A DNA stretch of 31,615 bases. Source: a virus. The notes under the pieces were generated by a model. That model ran no database searches. It saw only the letters and a program-made list of their open reading frames with translations, and had not been told where the DNA came from. Position numbers and translations under genes: made by a program. The stretch lies in the IMG/VR virus record IMGVR_UViG_3300022699_000181, positions 1-31,615 of that record. One strand, given 5' to 3'. This document shows positions 23,203 through 29,775 of the stretch, one piece after another (position 1 is the stretch's first letter; the number at the start of each line of letters is the position of its first letter).

Positions 23203-23226
23203 ATTTTAACTGAAAAGAAATAAAAT
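23198..23226 (+). promoter_or_regulatory. Early plus-strand promoter (pL-like) for the recE operon
   Basis: TTGACA (23198-23203), 17-base spacer, TAAAAT (23221-23226), 40 bases before the recE start. It overlaps the opposing Cro promoter at both ends. Confidence 0.75.
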
Positions 23227-23231
23227 AACAA
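23203..23231 (-). promoter_or_regulatory. Early minus-strand promoter (pR-like) for the Cro operon
   Basis: On the minus strand: TTGTTA (23231-23226), 17-base spacer, TAAAAT (23208-23203). Its -35 shares a base with the -10 of the recE promoter, and its -10 shares a base with that promoter's -35, so polymerase cannot occupy both at once. Confidence 0.65.
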
Positions 23232-23265
23232 CTAATTAATTAAGCAGAAAAAGGTAATTAAGAAA

Positions 23266-24171
23266 ATGAAAAAAATATTTAAAGACGGAATTTATGACAT
23301 TTCCAATGAAGATTATCACGCATCTACAGCAATTTCCCGCTCTCAATTAAAATTACTTGATAAGTCCCCTTATCATTTCTGGTATGAGGTATTAAGCGGT
23401 GAGGCTGAGAAAAAAGAGCCAACACCTGCTATGCGCCTTGGTTCGGCTTTTCACACGTTGCTTTTAGAACAACATTTGTTTGATAAAGAATACATTGTGA
23501 AACCGGATGTAGAAACCTTGCCGAAACTAGACAGAAAAAAAGATGTAGGGGCAGAAGAATACGAACGTCAAAAGGCGAAACAGGAAGAGCAGCGGGCTTA
23601 TAATAAGCGCTTGCTTGATGAGTTTGAATTAAAGAAAGACAACAAAATTGTTTTGAATCAAAAAGAATATGATACGGTTCGCGAAATGGTGTCTCTTGCA
23701 AAACGACATGAGATTGTCAAAACATTGGTAGATGAATCGCTGTATGAAAAATCCATTTTCTGGACGGACAAAGAAACAGGAATTCAATTTCGAGCACGTC
23801 CTGATATCTGGTCTCCAAATATGATAGTGGATGTAAAAACCACGCATTCGGCAAGCTTATATAAAATGACACGTTCCGCATTAGATGAAAGTTACTATTT
23901 GCAGGCAGGCATGATGTATGAAGCCTGTAAGGCCATTGGTAAACCCTTTAAAATGTTTGTCATTTTAGCTATTGAAAAAACAGCCCCTTTTGCACCTGCT
24001 GTTTTTAAACTTTCGGATGACGCGCTTCAGTATGGTATTGATATGTTTCAACTGTATAAAAAACGTTTGAAAAAATGTTTGGATTCTAAACAATGGCCAT
24101 CTTATCCCGTACAGGAATTATCTGTTCCTGAGTTTGCCGTCGAGCAGTTAAAAAATGAGGAAGGACAATGA
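23266..24171 (+). CDS. RecE-like exonuclease (PD-(D/E)XK, exonuclease VIII type, 301 aa)
   Basis: A 5'-3' exonuclease domain that resects DNA ends for the RecT partner. The N-terminus has the family pattern YHASTAISRSQLKLLDKSPY and MRLGSAFHTLLLE. The active site is visible as ARPD (Asp180) and IVDVKTT (Asp189, Lys191), followed by YYLQAGMMYEA, the usual Q-containing helix. The length is that of the catalytic part of E. coli RecE. The stop overlaps the RecT start by four bases. It is the first gene after the pL-like promoter, where lambda carries red and gam in the same operon. Confidence 0.88.
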   Translation: MKKIFKDGIYDISNEDYHASTAISRSQLKLLDKSPYHFWYEVLSGEAEKKEPTPAMRLGSAFHTLLLEQHLFDKEYIVKPDVETLPKLDRKKDVGAEEYERQKAKQEEQRAYNKRLLDEFELKKDNKIVLNQKEYDTVREMVSLAKRHEIVKTLVDESLYEKSIFWTDKETGIQFRARPDIWSPNMIVDVKTTHSASLYKMTRSALDESYYLQAGMMYEACKAIGKPFKMFVILAIEKTAPFAPAVFKLSDDALQYGIDMFQLYKKRLKKCLDSKQWPSYPVQELSVPEFAVEQLKNEEGQ

Positions 24172-25052
24172 GCAACGATTTACAAAACCCAAAAAACGAC
24201 AGCAGTTTAGTCTCGTTATTGAAGAAAATGGCGCCGGAAATAAAAAAATGTTTGCCAGCTCATATTTCTCCTGAACGACTGGCGCGTATTGCATTAACTC
24301 AGGTACGAACTAATCCAAAACTTGCTTTATGCTCTGAAAACTCTTTTTTAGCCTGCTTGATGCAGGCGGCACAATTAGGGCTTGAACCGGGTGTCTTAGG
24401 CTCTTGTTACCTGATACCGAGAAAAAACAAACAAGGCGGCTATGATTGTACGTTTATGCCGGGCTATCGCGGTTTTTTAGATTTAGCGAGACGTTCAGGC
24501 GAGGTGGTCTCTTTAGTAGCAAGAGCCGTTTATGAACAGGATTATTTTGATATTGAATACGGTATCAACAATAAATTAATTCATAGACCTGCTTTGAGGG
24601 ATAAAGGAAAAATTAAAGCAGTCTATGCTATTGCTGCTTTAAAAGATGGAGGTCATCAGTTCGATATTATGAGTGTGGATGATGTAGAAGACATCAGGAA
24701 AAAAAGCGCAGATGCAAAATCGTTCGCATGGAAAGATTACTATGATGAAATGGCCAAAAAAACAGTCGTGCGGCGGTTGTTTAAATGGCTACCCTGCTCA
24801 ATTGAAATTCAACGAGCCGTCGTATTAGATGAACAGCGCGAAGCAGGGGTACAAAATATGGTTCAGGTGGCTTCTGAGGAGTTTGGAAGCAATATCTTTG
24901 ATTCTCAAAATATGGCTTTAGGACACAACAAAAACTCAGAGCAATTAATGCAAACGATAGAAGAGGTGAAAAAATCCGATACATGGGAGTCATCAGCTTT
25001 GCAATCTACGGATGACTTTATTAATGAATTGAACAAAGAGGATAAAGAATAA
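24168..25052 (+). CDS. recT: RecT single-strand annealing protein (294 aa)
   Basis: The RecT family pattern is clear. ERLARIALTQVRTNPKLALC is followed by SFLACLMQAAQLGLEPGVLG, SCYLIPR and MPGYRGFLDLARRSGEVVSL. Later come AKSFAWKDYYDEMAKKTVVR and RLFKWLP. The protein anneals complementary strands made single by the RecE-like nuclease, for replication or recombination of the phage genome. Length and order (exonuclease then RecT, ATGA overlap) match prophage Rac. The acidic C-terminal 60 residues vary in this family and may bind SSB or other partners. The stop TAATG leads straight into a 49-residue gene. Confidence 0.92.
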   Translation: MSNDLQNPKNDSSLVSLLKKMAPEIKKCLPAHISPERLARIALTQVRTNPKLALCSENSFLACLMQAAQLGLEPGVLGSCYLIPRKNKQGGYDCTFMPGYRGFLDLARRSGEVVSLVARAVYEQDYFDIEYGINNKLIHRPALRDKGKIKAVYAIAALKDGGHQFDIMSVDDVEDIRKKSADAKSFAWKDYYDEMAKKTVVRRLFKWLPCSIEIQRAVVLDEQREAGVQNMVQVASEEFGSNIFDSQNMALGHNKNSEQLMQTIEEVKKSDTWESSALQSTDDFINELNKEDKE

Positions 25053-25201
25053 TGTATGTATATTTTCGGACTGAAACAAACCCTGATTTGTACACAGTGG
25101 GGTTTTATGACCCAAACGGTAAATGGCAGACAGAGAGCGATCATGAAACTAGGGATGAAGCTGCACAAAGAGTAAATTACCTTAACGGGGGTAAAGAATG
25201 A
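25052..25201 (+). CDS. Small early protein (49 aa)
   Basis: The start overlaps the RecT stop (TAATG). The protein begins MYVYFRTETNPDLYTVGFYD and ends RVNYLNGGKE. I recognise the pattern YFRTE...LYTVGFYDP.GKW..ESDH.....AA.RV.YLNGG as a small phage protein found in many lambdoid genomes, of unknown function. It is a compact beta-beta-helix fold, not exported. Its TGA overlaps a following ATG. Confidence 0.7.
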   Translation: MYVYFRTETNPDLYTVGFYDPNGKWQTESDHETRDEAAQRVNYLNGGKE

Positions 25202-25263
25202 ACGTACAACAAAGCAGGAAAAATAAGAATAAAACAAGATATCGTAAGTCTATGGGTTCCTAA
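25198..25263 (+). CDS. Possible 21-residue basic peptide
   Basis: An ATG overlapping the previous stop as ATGA opens MNVQQSRKNKNKTRYRKSMG plus one Ser. It is very basic and could be a real coupled peptide, or a decayed start of a longer gene. Support is only the overlap. Confidence 0.3.
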   Translation: MNVQQSRKNKNKTRYRKSMGS

Positions 25264-25276
25264 AAAAGGCTTGAAA

Positions 25277-25363
25277 ATGAAAACATTATTTTTGGGAATA
25301 ATCGTTTTAATGTTTTCAGATGAATTAAAAAGATTAAAAAAAAGCGGGGAGTTTTATAAATGA
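25277..25363 (+). CDS. 28-residue peptide with one membrane segment
   Basis: AAAGG lies nine bases before the ATG. The peptide starts MKTLFLGIIVLMF, a short hydrophobic run, and ends LKKSGEFYK. Its last codons and the ATGA overlap with the methyltransferase gene match a cassette repeated several times downstream (see the 25334-27138 repeat entry). It may be a genuine small membrane peptide, or the remains of a longer gene whose end was kept because it drives translation of the next gene. Confidence 0.45.
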   Translation: MKTLFLGIIVLMFSDELKRLKKSGEFYK

Positions 25364-25932
25364 AGGTGCTAGTAGCTTGTGAGTTTTCCGGTTTTGTTAG
25401 AGATGCTTTTACTAAAGCAGGTCATTACGCGGTAAGCTGTGACTTATTAGACACGGAAAGACCAGAGGGGATGCACTGGACTGGAGATGTATTGAAAATC
25501 ATAAATGAAGGATGGGATATGATGATAGCTCACCCCCCATGTACCTACATAAGCAACATGAGTAATTGCAGAATTCACGAGCCGGGTGGAAAAGAAAAAA
25601 GGCGTGAAGGCATGGAGTTTTTTATGAAGCTTGTAAATGCTGATATTCCGTTAATTGCAATAGAAAATCCACGCGGCTTACCGGAAAGAGAGTATAGAAA
25701 GGCTGATCAAATCATTCATCCTTATCATTTTGGGCACCCTGTTTCAAAACAAACATGTTTATGGTTGAAAGGATTACCGTTGCTTAAACATACCAACATA
25801 GTTGAGCCTGAGCGAAAGTGGGATGGAAAGCGTTGGCGAACTTGGGTGGATACTTGTAAATCACATACTGGTAAATATAGATCGGTTACATTTCAGGGCA
25901 TTGCTGATGCCATGGCAGAGCAATGGGGATAG
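25360..25932 (+). CDS. Phage C5 cytosine DNA methyltransferase-like protein (190 aa)
   Basis: A short Dcm-like enzyme of the type common in phages. The SAM site is VLVACEFSG (residues 3-11), with CDLL at 27-30. The catalytic motif IV is HPPC at 58-61, whose Cys61 would attack cytosine, and IENP at 101-104 is motif VI. The C-terminus (ERKWDGKRWRT then VTFQGIADAMAEQWG) matches the conserved end of this phage group. There is no separate target-recognition domain, so the sequence specificity is unclear. It may protect phage DNA from host restriction. No partner nuclease is nearby. Confidence 0.8.
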   Translation: MKVLVACEFSGFVRDAFTKAGHYAVSCDLLDTERPEGMHWTGDVLKIINEGWDMMIAHPPCTYISNMSNCRIHEPGGKEKRREGMEFFMKLVNADIPLIAIENPRGLPEREYRKADQIIHPYHFGHPVSKQTCLWLKGLPLLKHTNIVEPERKWDGKRWRTWVDTCKSHTGKYRSVTFQGIADAMAEQWG

Positions 25933-25992
25933 AGATGAAGGTTAGAAAAACTTTTAGACTATATTATGCAAACACTGCAAGGAGTTTTATAA

Positions 25993-26157
25993 ATGAATAA
26001 CTTTACGAAAAAAACAGATAAAGAAAAACAGCCTACACAGAAAACTAATCATCATCCAAGTTGCCCAAGATGCACCGGTAAATATAAAGCTATTGGTTCA
26101 TTGAAGGTAAAATATACTATTTGCCCTAAATGTGAAGGGGGAGTTTTTTATGAATGA
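25993..26157 (+). CDS. Small zinc-ribbon protein (54 aa)
   Basis: It starts MNNFTKKTDKEKQPTQKTNH. CPRC and CPKC, 19 residues apart, form a likely zinc ribbon, and it ends GGVFYE. AAGGAG lies before the ATG. The start resembles the MNDFTK starts of the next genes, and the end belongs to the repeated CxxC cassette. It may bind nucleic acid or a protein partner. The stop overlaps the following ATG by eight bases. Upstream (25935-25996) a decayed copy of the cassette can be read with two stops. Confidence 0.6.
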   Translation: MNNFTKKTDKEKQPTQKTNHHPSCPRCTGKYKAIGSLKVKYTICPKCEGGVFYE

Positions 26158-26650
26158 CTTCACAAAAGAAGAGTTAAAAAGTCTTTGCGAATGGTATAAC
26201 AATTCAGATACTAGAGAATATGAAGAAAAAACTAGGACTTTATACAAGAAAATCCAATCTCTAATAGATAACTATTGCGAACATGAATTTTATTTACAAG
26301 GATGTAGTGAAAGTGCATTTGTATCATTAGATGACCTTATCGTCAAACTTAAGTCACGTGTTAAAGTCAAACCTAAATATGAGGTAAAAAATATTGCATG
26401 GGTTATAGATGACGAAGACGAGCCTAAAGAAATTTACATTATTGATATCGATTCTAGTTCTGATGAAATGTACCTTGATAGTAATGACAATTGGTGGCTT
26501 GAGGAACAACTTTACCCATCACGCGAAGCATTAATCGAGAGTCAGATTGAACACTGGCTTGGAATGTTAGATATGCCTAAGCAGGTAAGGTTTTTTGCTA
26601 AGCAGGCTAAACCTATGAAGGATGAAGATAAAAAATGCGAGCACGAATGA
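26150..26650 (+). CDS. MNDFTK-family early protein (166 aa), probably cut short by a TGA
   Basis: The ATG at 26150 is preceded by GGGGGAG. The N-terminus (MNDFTKEELKSLCEWYNN) and KIQSLIDNYCEH pair with the 75-residue gene at 26861, so both belong to one phage protein family that I recognise but cannot assign. The middle (residues 70-130) is acidic and contains an inserted domain. The TGA at 26648-26650 follows CEHE; the frame continues without interruption to 26725 through GNDGKFIKCKHCGDFYR, the usual zinc-binding end. That end overlaps the next start as ATGA. So the stop is either a recent mutation (TGG to TGA) or is read through. Confidence 0.65.
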   Translation: MNDFTKEELKSLCEWYNNSDTREYEEKTRTLYKKIQSLIDNYCEHEFYLQGCSESAFVSLDDLIVKLKSRVKVKPKYEVKNIAWVIDDEDEPKEIYIIDIDSSSDEMYLDSNDNWWLEEQLYPSREALIESQIEHWLGMLDMPKQVRFFAKQAKPMKDEDKKCEHE

Positions 26651-26721
26651 AGTAAACGTACGGTAAAGGTTGGTAATGATGGTAAATTTATTAAGTGCAA
26701 ACACTGCGGGGATTTTTATAG

Positions 26722-26859
26722 ATGAAAATAGTAACAATCTATGCAGTAATTACAGCACTGGCATTGTCCGTTGTATTTTTTATAGAGCGTTATAAATTCA
26801 AAGACTGCAAACAAGTTGGACATACAACGCTTTATTGTATCTTTGATATGGTAAAATAA
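26722..26859 (+). CDS. Small single-span membrane protein (45 aa)
   Basis: The start overlaps the TGA that ends the extended frame of the previous gene. The first 20 residues (MKIVTIYAVITALALSVVFF) form one membrane helix. A basic stretch follows, then a tail with two Cys (DCKQVGHTTLYCIF). An uncleaved signal anchor with the tail outside is likely. No family is known to me. It could be a holin- or spanin-like helper, or a membrane effector made early; its place among early genes favours the latter. Confidence 0.55.
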   Translation: MKIVTIYAVITALALSVVFFIERYKFKDCKQVGHTTLYCIFDMVK

Positions 26860-26860
26860 T

Positions 26861-27088
26861 ATGAATGACTTTACGAAAGACGATCTGGAGCTATTAGAAG
26901 ATGTTTTGTTTCTTGATATTGGAAATAATCAAACAGATCAATTAAGAGTTAATAATGTTCATGCACTTAAATACAAAATCCAATCCATGATTAATAACTA
27001 TTGCGAGCACAAAGATTACAAATCAATGAGCGAAGTTGATTACATTAAAACATGTTGTGATTGCGGTGAAATATTAGATTGGGATTAA
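26861..27088 (+). CDS. MNDFTK-family early protein with CxxC end (75 aa)
   Basis: It shares MNDFTKDDLELLEDV and KIQSMINNYCEHK with the gene at 26150, in a shorter form lacking the acidic middle. It ends in a zinc-type pair (TCCDCGEILDWD). It therefore shows what an intact family member looks like: an N-terminal helical part, CEH, then a CxxC knuckle, which supports the view that the larger paralogue lost its knuckle at 26648. Small proteins of this type are widespread in lambdoid early regions and have no proven role. Confidence 0.65.
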   Translation: MNDFTKDDLELLEDVLFLDIGNNQTDQLRVNNVHALKYKIQSMINNYCEHKDYKSMSEVDYIKTCCDCGEILDWD

Positions 27089-27093
27089 AAATA

Positions 27094-27138
27094 ATGAATG
27101 ACCAGTGTAATAATTGCGGAAAAATAATAAATGAATAA
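27094..27138 (+). CDS. Possible 14-residue remnant of a MNDFTK-family gene
   Basis: ATG to TAA encodes MNDQCNNCGKIINE, the start and the zinc end of the family with nothing between. It overlaps a further tiny frame starting at 27131 (MNNFKNKSEK). It is probably a deletion remnant; no convincing ribosome binding site is seen. Confidence 0.3.
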   Translation: MNDQCNNCGKIINE

Positions 27139-27167
27139 TTTTAAAAATAAATCAGAAAAGGTTTCAT

Positions 27168-27347
27168 ATGTTAAATAATCACTCGTATAGTTTTTACCAA
27201 CGACATAAAGAATATGTCAACAAATCAAAAACATTAATGGACTGGAATCATAAAAATTATCGCAATCAATATCACTCGTTTTTTAAATTCCAAAAATGTT
27301 TAAGAAAAACGAATGTGGATACACGCCATGATACGGTGCTCTTATGA
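27168..27347 (+). CDS. Small basic aromatic-rich protein upstream of SSB (59 aa)
   Basis: AAGG lies eight bases before the ATG. The protein starts MLNNHSYSFYQRHKEYVNKS and is rich in His, Tyr, Asn and Lys. It ends TRHDTVLL, with the TGA overlapping the SSB start (ATGA). Coupling to SSB suggests it is a real gene. The composition suggests nucleic-acid binding, but I find no motif. Confidence 0.55.
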   Translation: MLNNHSYSFYQRHKEYVNKSKTLMDWNHKNYRNQYHSFFKFQKCLRKTNVDTRHDTVLL

Positions 27348-27721
27348 TTAACAAAGCCATTTTACTCGGTCGAATTGGAAAAAAAGATACAAAAAAAACA
27401 AAAAATAACAATGATTTAACATCGATTGCAATTGCTACATCCCGCAAGTGGATTGACTCGCAGGGGCAAAAGCAGGAAAATACGACCTGGCATCATGTAC
27501 ATTGTTTTAACAAGCTGGCAGAAATTGTGAAAAAATATGCGCATGTCGGTGATTTGATTTATATAGAAGGAAAAATTCATAACAATAAAATTTTTAAAGA
27601 TAATCAAGAAAAATGGGTGTATTCGGTAACAGCGCAAGAAATAAAACTATTACCGAATTCTAATAAAAAACAAACTGATGAAGAATTTAATCATAATTTT
27701 TCAAATGAAATACCGTTTTAA
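27344..27721 (+). CDS. ssb: Single-stranded DNA-binding protein (125 aa)
   Basis: The OB fold of bacterial SSB is plain. It starts MINKAILLGRIGKKDTKKTK, and the core carries SIAIATSRKW, TTWHHVHCFNKLAEIVKKYA and VGDLIYIEGKIHNNKIF. The short C-terminal tail ends NEIPF, as in the SSB tip that recruits other replication proteins. The linker is shorter than in E. coli SSB (178 residues). It works with RecE/RecT and the O/P replisome. It ends the coupled early genes; a hairpin terminator candidate follows 5 bases later. Confidence 0.92.
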   Translation: MINKAILLGRIGKKDTKKTKNNNDLTSIAIATSRKWIDSQGQKQENTTWHHVHCFNKLAEIVKKYAHVGDLIYIEGKIHNNKIFKDNQEKWVYSVTAQEIKLLPNSNKKQTDEEFNHNFSNEIPF

Positions 27722-27726
27722 GAATA

Positions 27727-27755
27727 AAAATAGATAATGGAAAACTATCTATTTT
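27727..27755 (+). terminator. Hairpin after ssb
   Basis: AAAATAGATA (27727-27736) and TATCTATTTT (27746-27755) are perfectly complementary over ten bases with a nine-base loop, ending in TTTT. The stem is AT-rich, so it is likely a partial terminator or an mRNA-stabilising element before the exported-protein genes. Confidence 0.5.
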
Positions 27756-27771
27756 AAAAGGAGCAACATTC

Positions 27772-28167
27772 ATGAAATTCAGACATTTAATCTTATCTGC
27801 TGCTTTATGCGCACCTTTAAGTTGTTACAGTGCGTTTAACGGCGTATCAGACCATAGCAGAGCCAATTGTATTAACAATGAATCGATTACCTGGGATTTT
27901 ACTAAAGTACGCGCTTTAAGCGTTGTTTCTTTTCATACAGCAGATTATCTCGATCGCGTTGGCCAATTCAGCAAGCACCGATTGCAAACCGGATGGGCTA
28001 AGACCAAGCGTTCCGCAGCCGTCCATTGGGGTGAAGGCAAAACACCTCCAGGCTATTATTTGGTACAGGGATGGCATTGGGAAGGTATCAACGGTGTAGG
28101 TGAAGTTTTACGCGCAACAACATCCGTTGATAATTGCAGTATTTATGATGGCTGGTGGGATTTTTAG
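27772..28167 (+). CDS. Exported small protein, YDGWW end (131 aa)
   Basis: GGAG lies before the ATG. A signal peptide (MKFRHLILSAALCAPLSCYS, cleavage after SA at 20-21) leads to a mature protein with two Cys (ANCINNES and DNCSIYDG). The core has RSAAVHWGEG, GYYLVQGWHWEGINGVGEVL and ends IYDGWWDF. I have an impression of similar exported proteins in Legionella genomes, but no function is known to me. It lies after SSB and a hairpin, so it may be expressed separately as a host-modifying moron. It differs from neighbours in being the first non-replication gene of this unit. Confidence 0.7.
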   Translation: MKFRHLILSAALCAPLSCYSAFNGVSDHSRANCINNESITWDFTKVRALSVVSFHTADYLDRVGQFSKHRLQTGWAKTKRSAAVHWGEGKTPPGYYLVQGWHWEGINGVGEVLRATTSVDNCSIYDGWWDF

Positions 28168-28223
28168 CTTAAAAAATGTTTTAAAAAAAAGTAATCATTT
28201 AACGAAAATCTTAAGGAAAGATT

Positions 28224-28892
28224 ATGTTATACAAAAAAATAGGTATTGGTTTATTAAGTGTTTATACTTCATGTTCTTTGGCAAACATCGATAATTTTGC
28301 ATCCAATGTTCCTGATAACGCCAAGCCATCTCAAAGTTTTCACGAGCTAATGGCAGATGCTCATAATGAAATGGCACAAAAAGGCTATATTGAAAGCTAC
28401 AGCACAAAATATGAATATTTAACTAATTTGGAAACCAAATTAAATTATGATTTAAAGGGTGATATTCGAAGTACTGGACTGAAAGAAAATGCTTCAGATG
28501 TCGTCACATATATTCAACTGAAACACGTGCAACCAGCGCTAATAGAAAAAACTTTGGGATTTGCGCCTGTTGGTTCTTTTAATAAAGACCATGGCTGGAC
28601 AGGCATTACCCAAATATTTCGTAACAAGTCAGCAGGTCTTTGTCAGTTTACCCATTTGAATTTAAAAGCCAGTGGGGGTGGTTATTCTATTAATGAAGAA
28701 CAGGCACGAACGGATGTCAATGGTCATTATACCGGCGTAGAAATTACCGGAAAAAAAGATTCTGGCTTTGATTATGAGGTGACCTGGTTTAATGATTTAA
28801 ATATGTATCGACTTAATTGTGTTCATAAAACGTTTTCAAAAGACTTTGAAAATAATGTGATTGCATTGGCTCAACAAGTTGATGAAAGTTGA
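28224..28892 (+). CDS. Exported protein of unknown function (222 aa)
   Basis: AAGGAAAG precedes the ATG. The signal peptide (MLYKKIGIGLLSVYTSCSLA, cleavage after SLA) leads to an alpha/beta mature domain with two Cys (GLCQFTH and LNCVHKT) likely in a disulphide. Recognisable stretches are FHELMADAHNEMAQKGYIES, KHVQPALIEKTLGFAPVGSF and TGVEITGKKDSGFDYEVTWF. It seems to belong to a family of secreted proteins in intracellular gammaproteobacteria, from memory only. Together with the preceding gene it forms an exported pair at the end of the early operon, a usual place for genes that alter the host or its hosts. Confidence 0.7.
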   Translation: MLYKKIGIGLLSVYTSCSLANIDNFASNVPDNAKPSQSFHELMADAHNEMAQKGYIESYSTKYEYLTNLETKLNYDLKGDIRSTGLKENASDVVTYIQLKHVQPALIEKTLGFAPVGSFNKDHGWTGITQIFRNKSAGLCQFTHLNLKASGGGYSINEEQARTDVNGHYTGVEITGKKDSGFDYEVTWFNDLNMYRLNCVHKTFSKDFENNVIALAQQVDES

Positions 28893-28942
28893 TGGTATAA
28901 AACTAATAGTGATTTTTTTTATAAATTAGCTATAATGCACAA

Positions 28943-28997
28943 GCAGCCCTCTATCCTAAATTGTTGAACGACTCATCACATCCTGAGGGAGGGCTGC
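28943..28997. terminator. Long-loop inverted repeat between convergent genes
   Basis: GCAGCCCTC (28943-28951) and GAGGGCTGC (28989-28997) pair perfectly over nine GC-rich bases with a 37-base loop. It spans the end of the VRR-NUC gene, between the plus- and minus-strand units, and may end both. No long T-run follows closely, so its strength is doubtful. Confidence 0.4.
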
Positions 28998-29348
28998 ACC
29001 AAAACAATAATATTTAATGGTTTTTATTGTTTCATCTAATCCATAAGTGACTACAGAAAAATAATTTTGTCGACGCATATCACTTAAGAAAATTCTTTGT
29101 TTTTCTGTTAGCCGACCCTTTAATGTTTTTATTTCAATAAAAGCGCCATGATATTGATGTTTGGGCATTGCTATGAATAAATCACTAAAGCCAGCACGCA
29201 CTCCAAATCTTTTTAATAAATGACCAAATGATTTTGTGCGCGGTGATTCATTCGGAACATGGATAACATAAGGTGTTATATGTGGATGTAATCTAACAAA
29301 ATCCATGACTGCTAAATGTATTTGATTTTCACTAAGAATTTTGTTCAT
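28956..29348 (-). CDS. VRR-NUC domain nuclease (130 aa)
   Basis: A compact stand-alone VRR-NUC (PD-(D/E)XK superfamily) nuclease. His30 starts HVPNESP, followed by FGHLLKRFGVRAGFSDLFIA with Asp56. GAFIEIKTLKGRLTEKQ gives Glu72 and Lys74 of the active site. Phage members are small, act as dimers and may resolve branched DNA such as Holliday junctions before packaging. The ATG at 29348 gives a 17-base overlap with the lysozyme stop; the ATG at 29363 is possible. It ends the lysis group, so it would be made late, when branched concatemers are processed. Confidence 0.85.
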   Translation of the reverse strand: MNKILSENQIHLAVMDFVRLHPHITPYVIHVPNESPRTKSFGHLLKRFGVRAGFSDLFIAMPKHQYHGAFIEIKTLKGRLTEKQRIFLSDMRRQNYFSVVTYGLDETIKTIKYYCFGAALPQDVMSRSTI

Positions 29349-29775
29349 AGATTTTATAATCATTGTTTATAAAACGTTTAGCATAAGTTTTAGAACGGCG
29401 CTCTCCAACCTGGTGCGCCCAAAGGCTGTCCATCATTTCATAAGCCGCCTTTTTATAATCTTTTTGTTTGATAGCGCGAATCATTCGTTTGAATGTTAAA
29501 AAACGTGATAATCCTAAATTAAATACCATTTCTATAATGACCGCTTTACGCGGCGTTGATAAATCATCAAACCAGCTAAAACTGTTTAATTCTGCAATGC
29601 AACGTTCAATATCATTTTGAAGCAATATCATACATTCTTCATAATCAATACCGTTGTCACTTAAGTTTCTTCCGATTCCTATTGACCATTTCCCTGCACT
29701 GCATCGATAAGGAAAAAACTTCATTCCTTCAAATTCTTTTAAACTTTTTTTAATTTGACTAATTAATTTTGACAT
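29332..29775 (-). CDS. GH24 lysozyme (endolysin, 147 aa)
   Basis: A T4-type lysozyme that cleaves peptidoglycan. Glu16 in KEFEGMKFFPY is the acid. PYRCSAGKWSIGIGRNLSDN places Cys25 and Ser31 where T4 has Asp20 and Thr26, with the same spacing (nine and six residues). Many phage GH24 enzymes have Cys at the first position. There is no signal peptide or SAR domain, so a holin is needed. The ATG at 29775 is used (the TTG at 29790 would add five residues) and overlaps the DUF1353 gene by 13 bases. FNLGLSRFLTFKRMIRAIKQ in the C-terminal lobe fits the family. Confidence 0.88.
   Translation of the reverse strand: MSKLISQIKKSLKEFEGMKFFPYRCSAGKWSIGIGRNLSDNGIDYEECMILLQNDIERCIAELNSFSWFDDLSTPRKAVIIEMVFNLGLSRFLTFKRMIRAIKQKDYKKAAYEMMDSLWAHQVGERRSKTYAKRFINNDYKIYEQNS

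Larger units (their letters stand above)
25334..27138 (+). repeat. Array of repeated C-terminal CxxCGxFYK cassettes
   Basis: Six successive reading-frame ends carry related codons: LKKSGEFYK (to 25363), CKHCKEFYK (25967-25996), CPKCEGGVFYE (to 26157), CKHCGDFYR (26696-26725), CCDCGEILDWD (to 27088) and CNNCGKIINE (to 27138). Four are followed by an ATGA overlap with the next gene, and several of those genes start MNDFTK or MNNFTK. At DNA level, 25967-25996 and 26696-26725 differ by few bases. Confidence 0.6.

Noticed and set aside
19938-26650. Genome-wide reading of TGA as Trp, suggested by two in-frame TGAs.
   Set aside because: Well-conserved genes (recE-like, O-like, P-like, gp16-position) end in TGA at the expected length, so the standard code holds; only local readthrough or mutation is considered.
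28921-28940. A TATAAT at 28931-28936 on the plus strand near the convergent gene ends.
   Set aside because: No acceptable -35 at 16-18 bases and no gene downstream on that strand.
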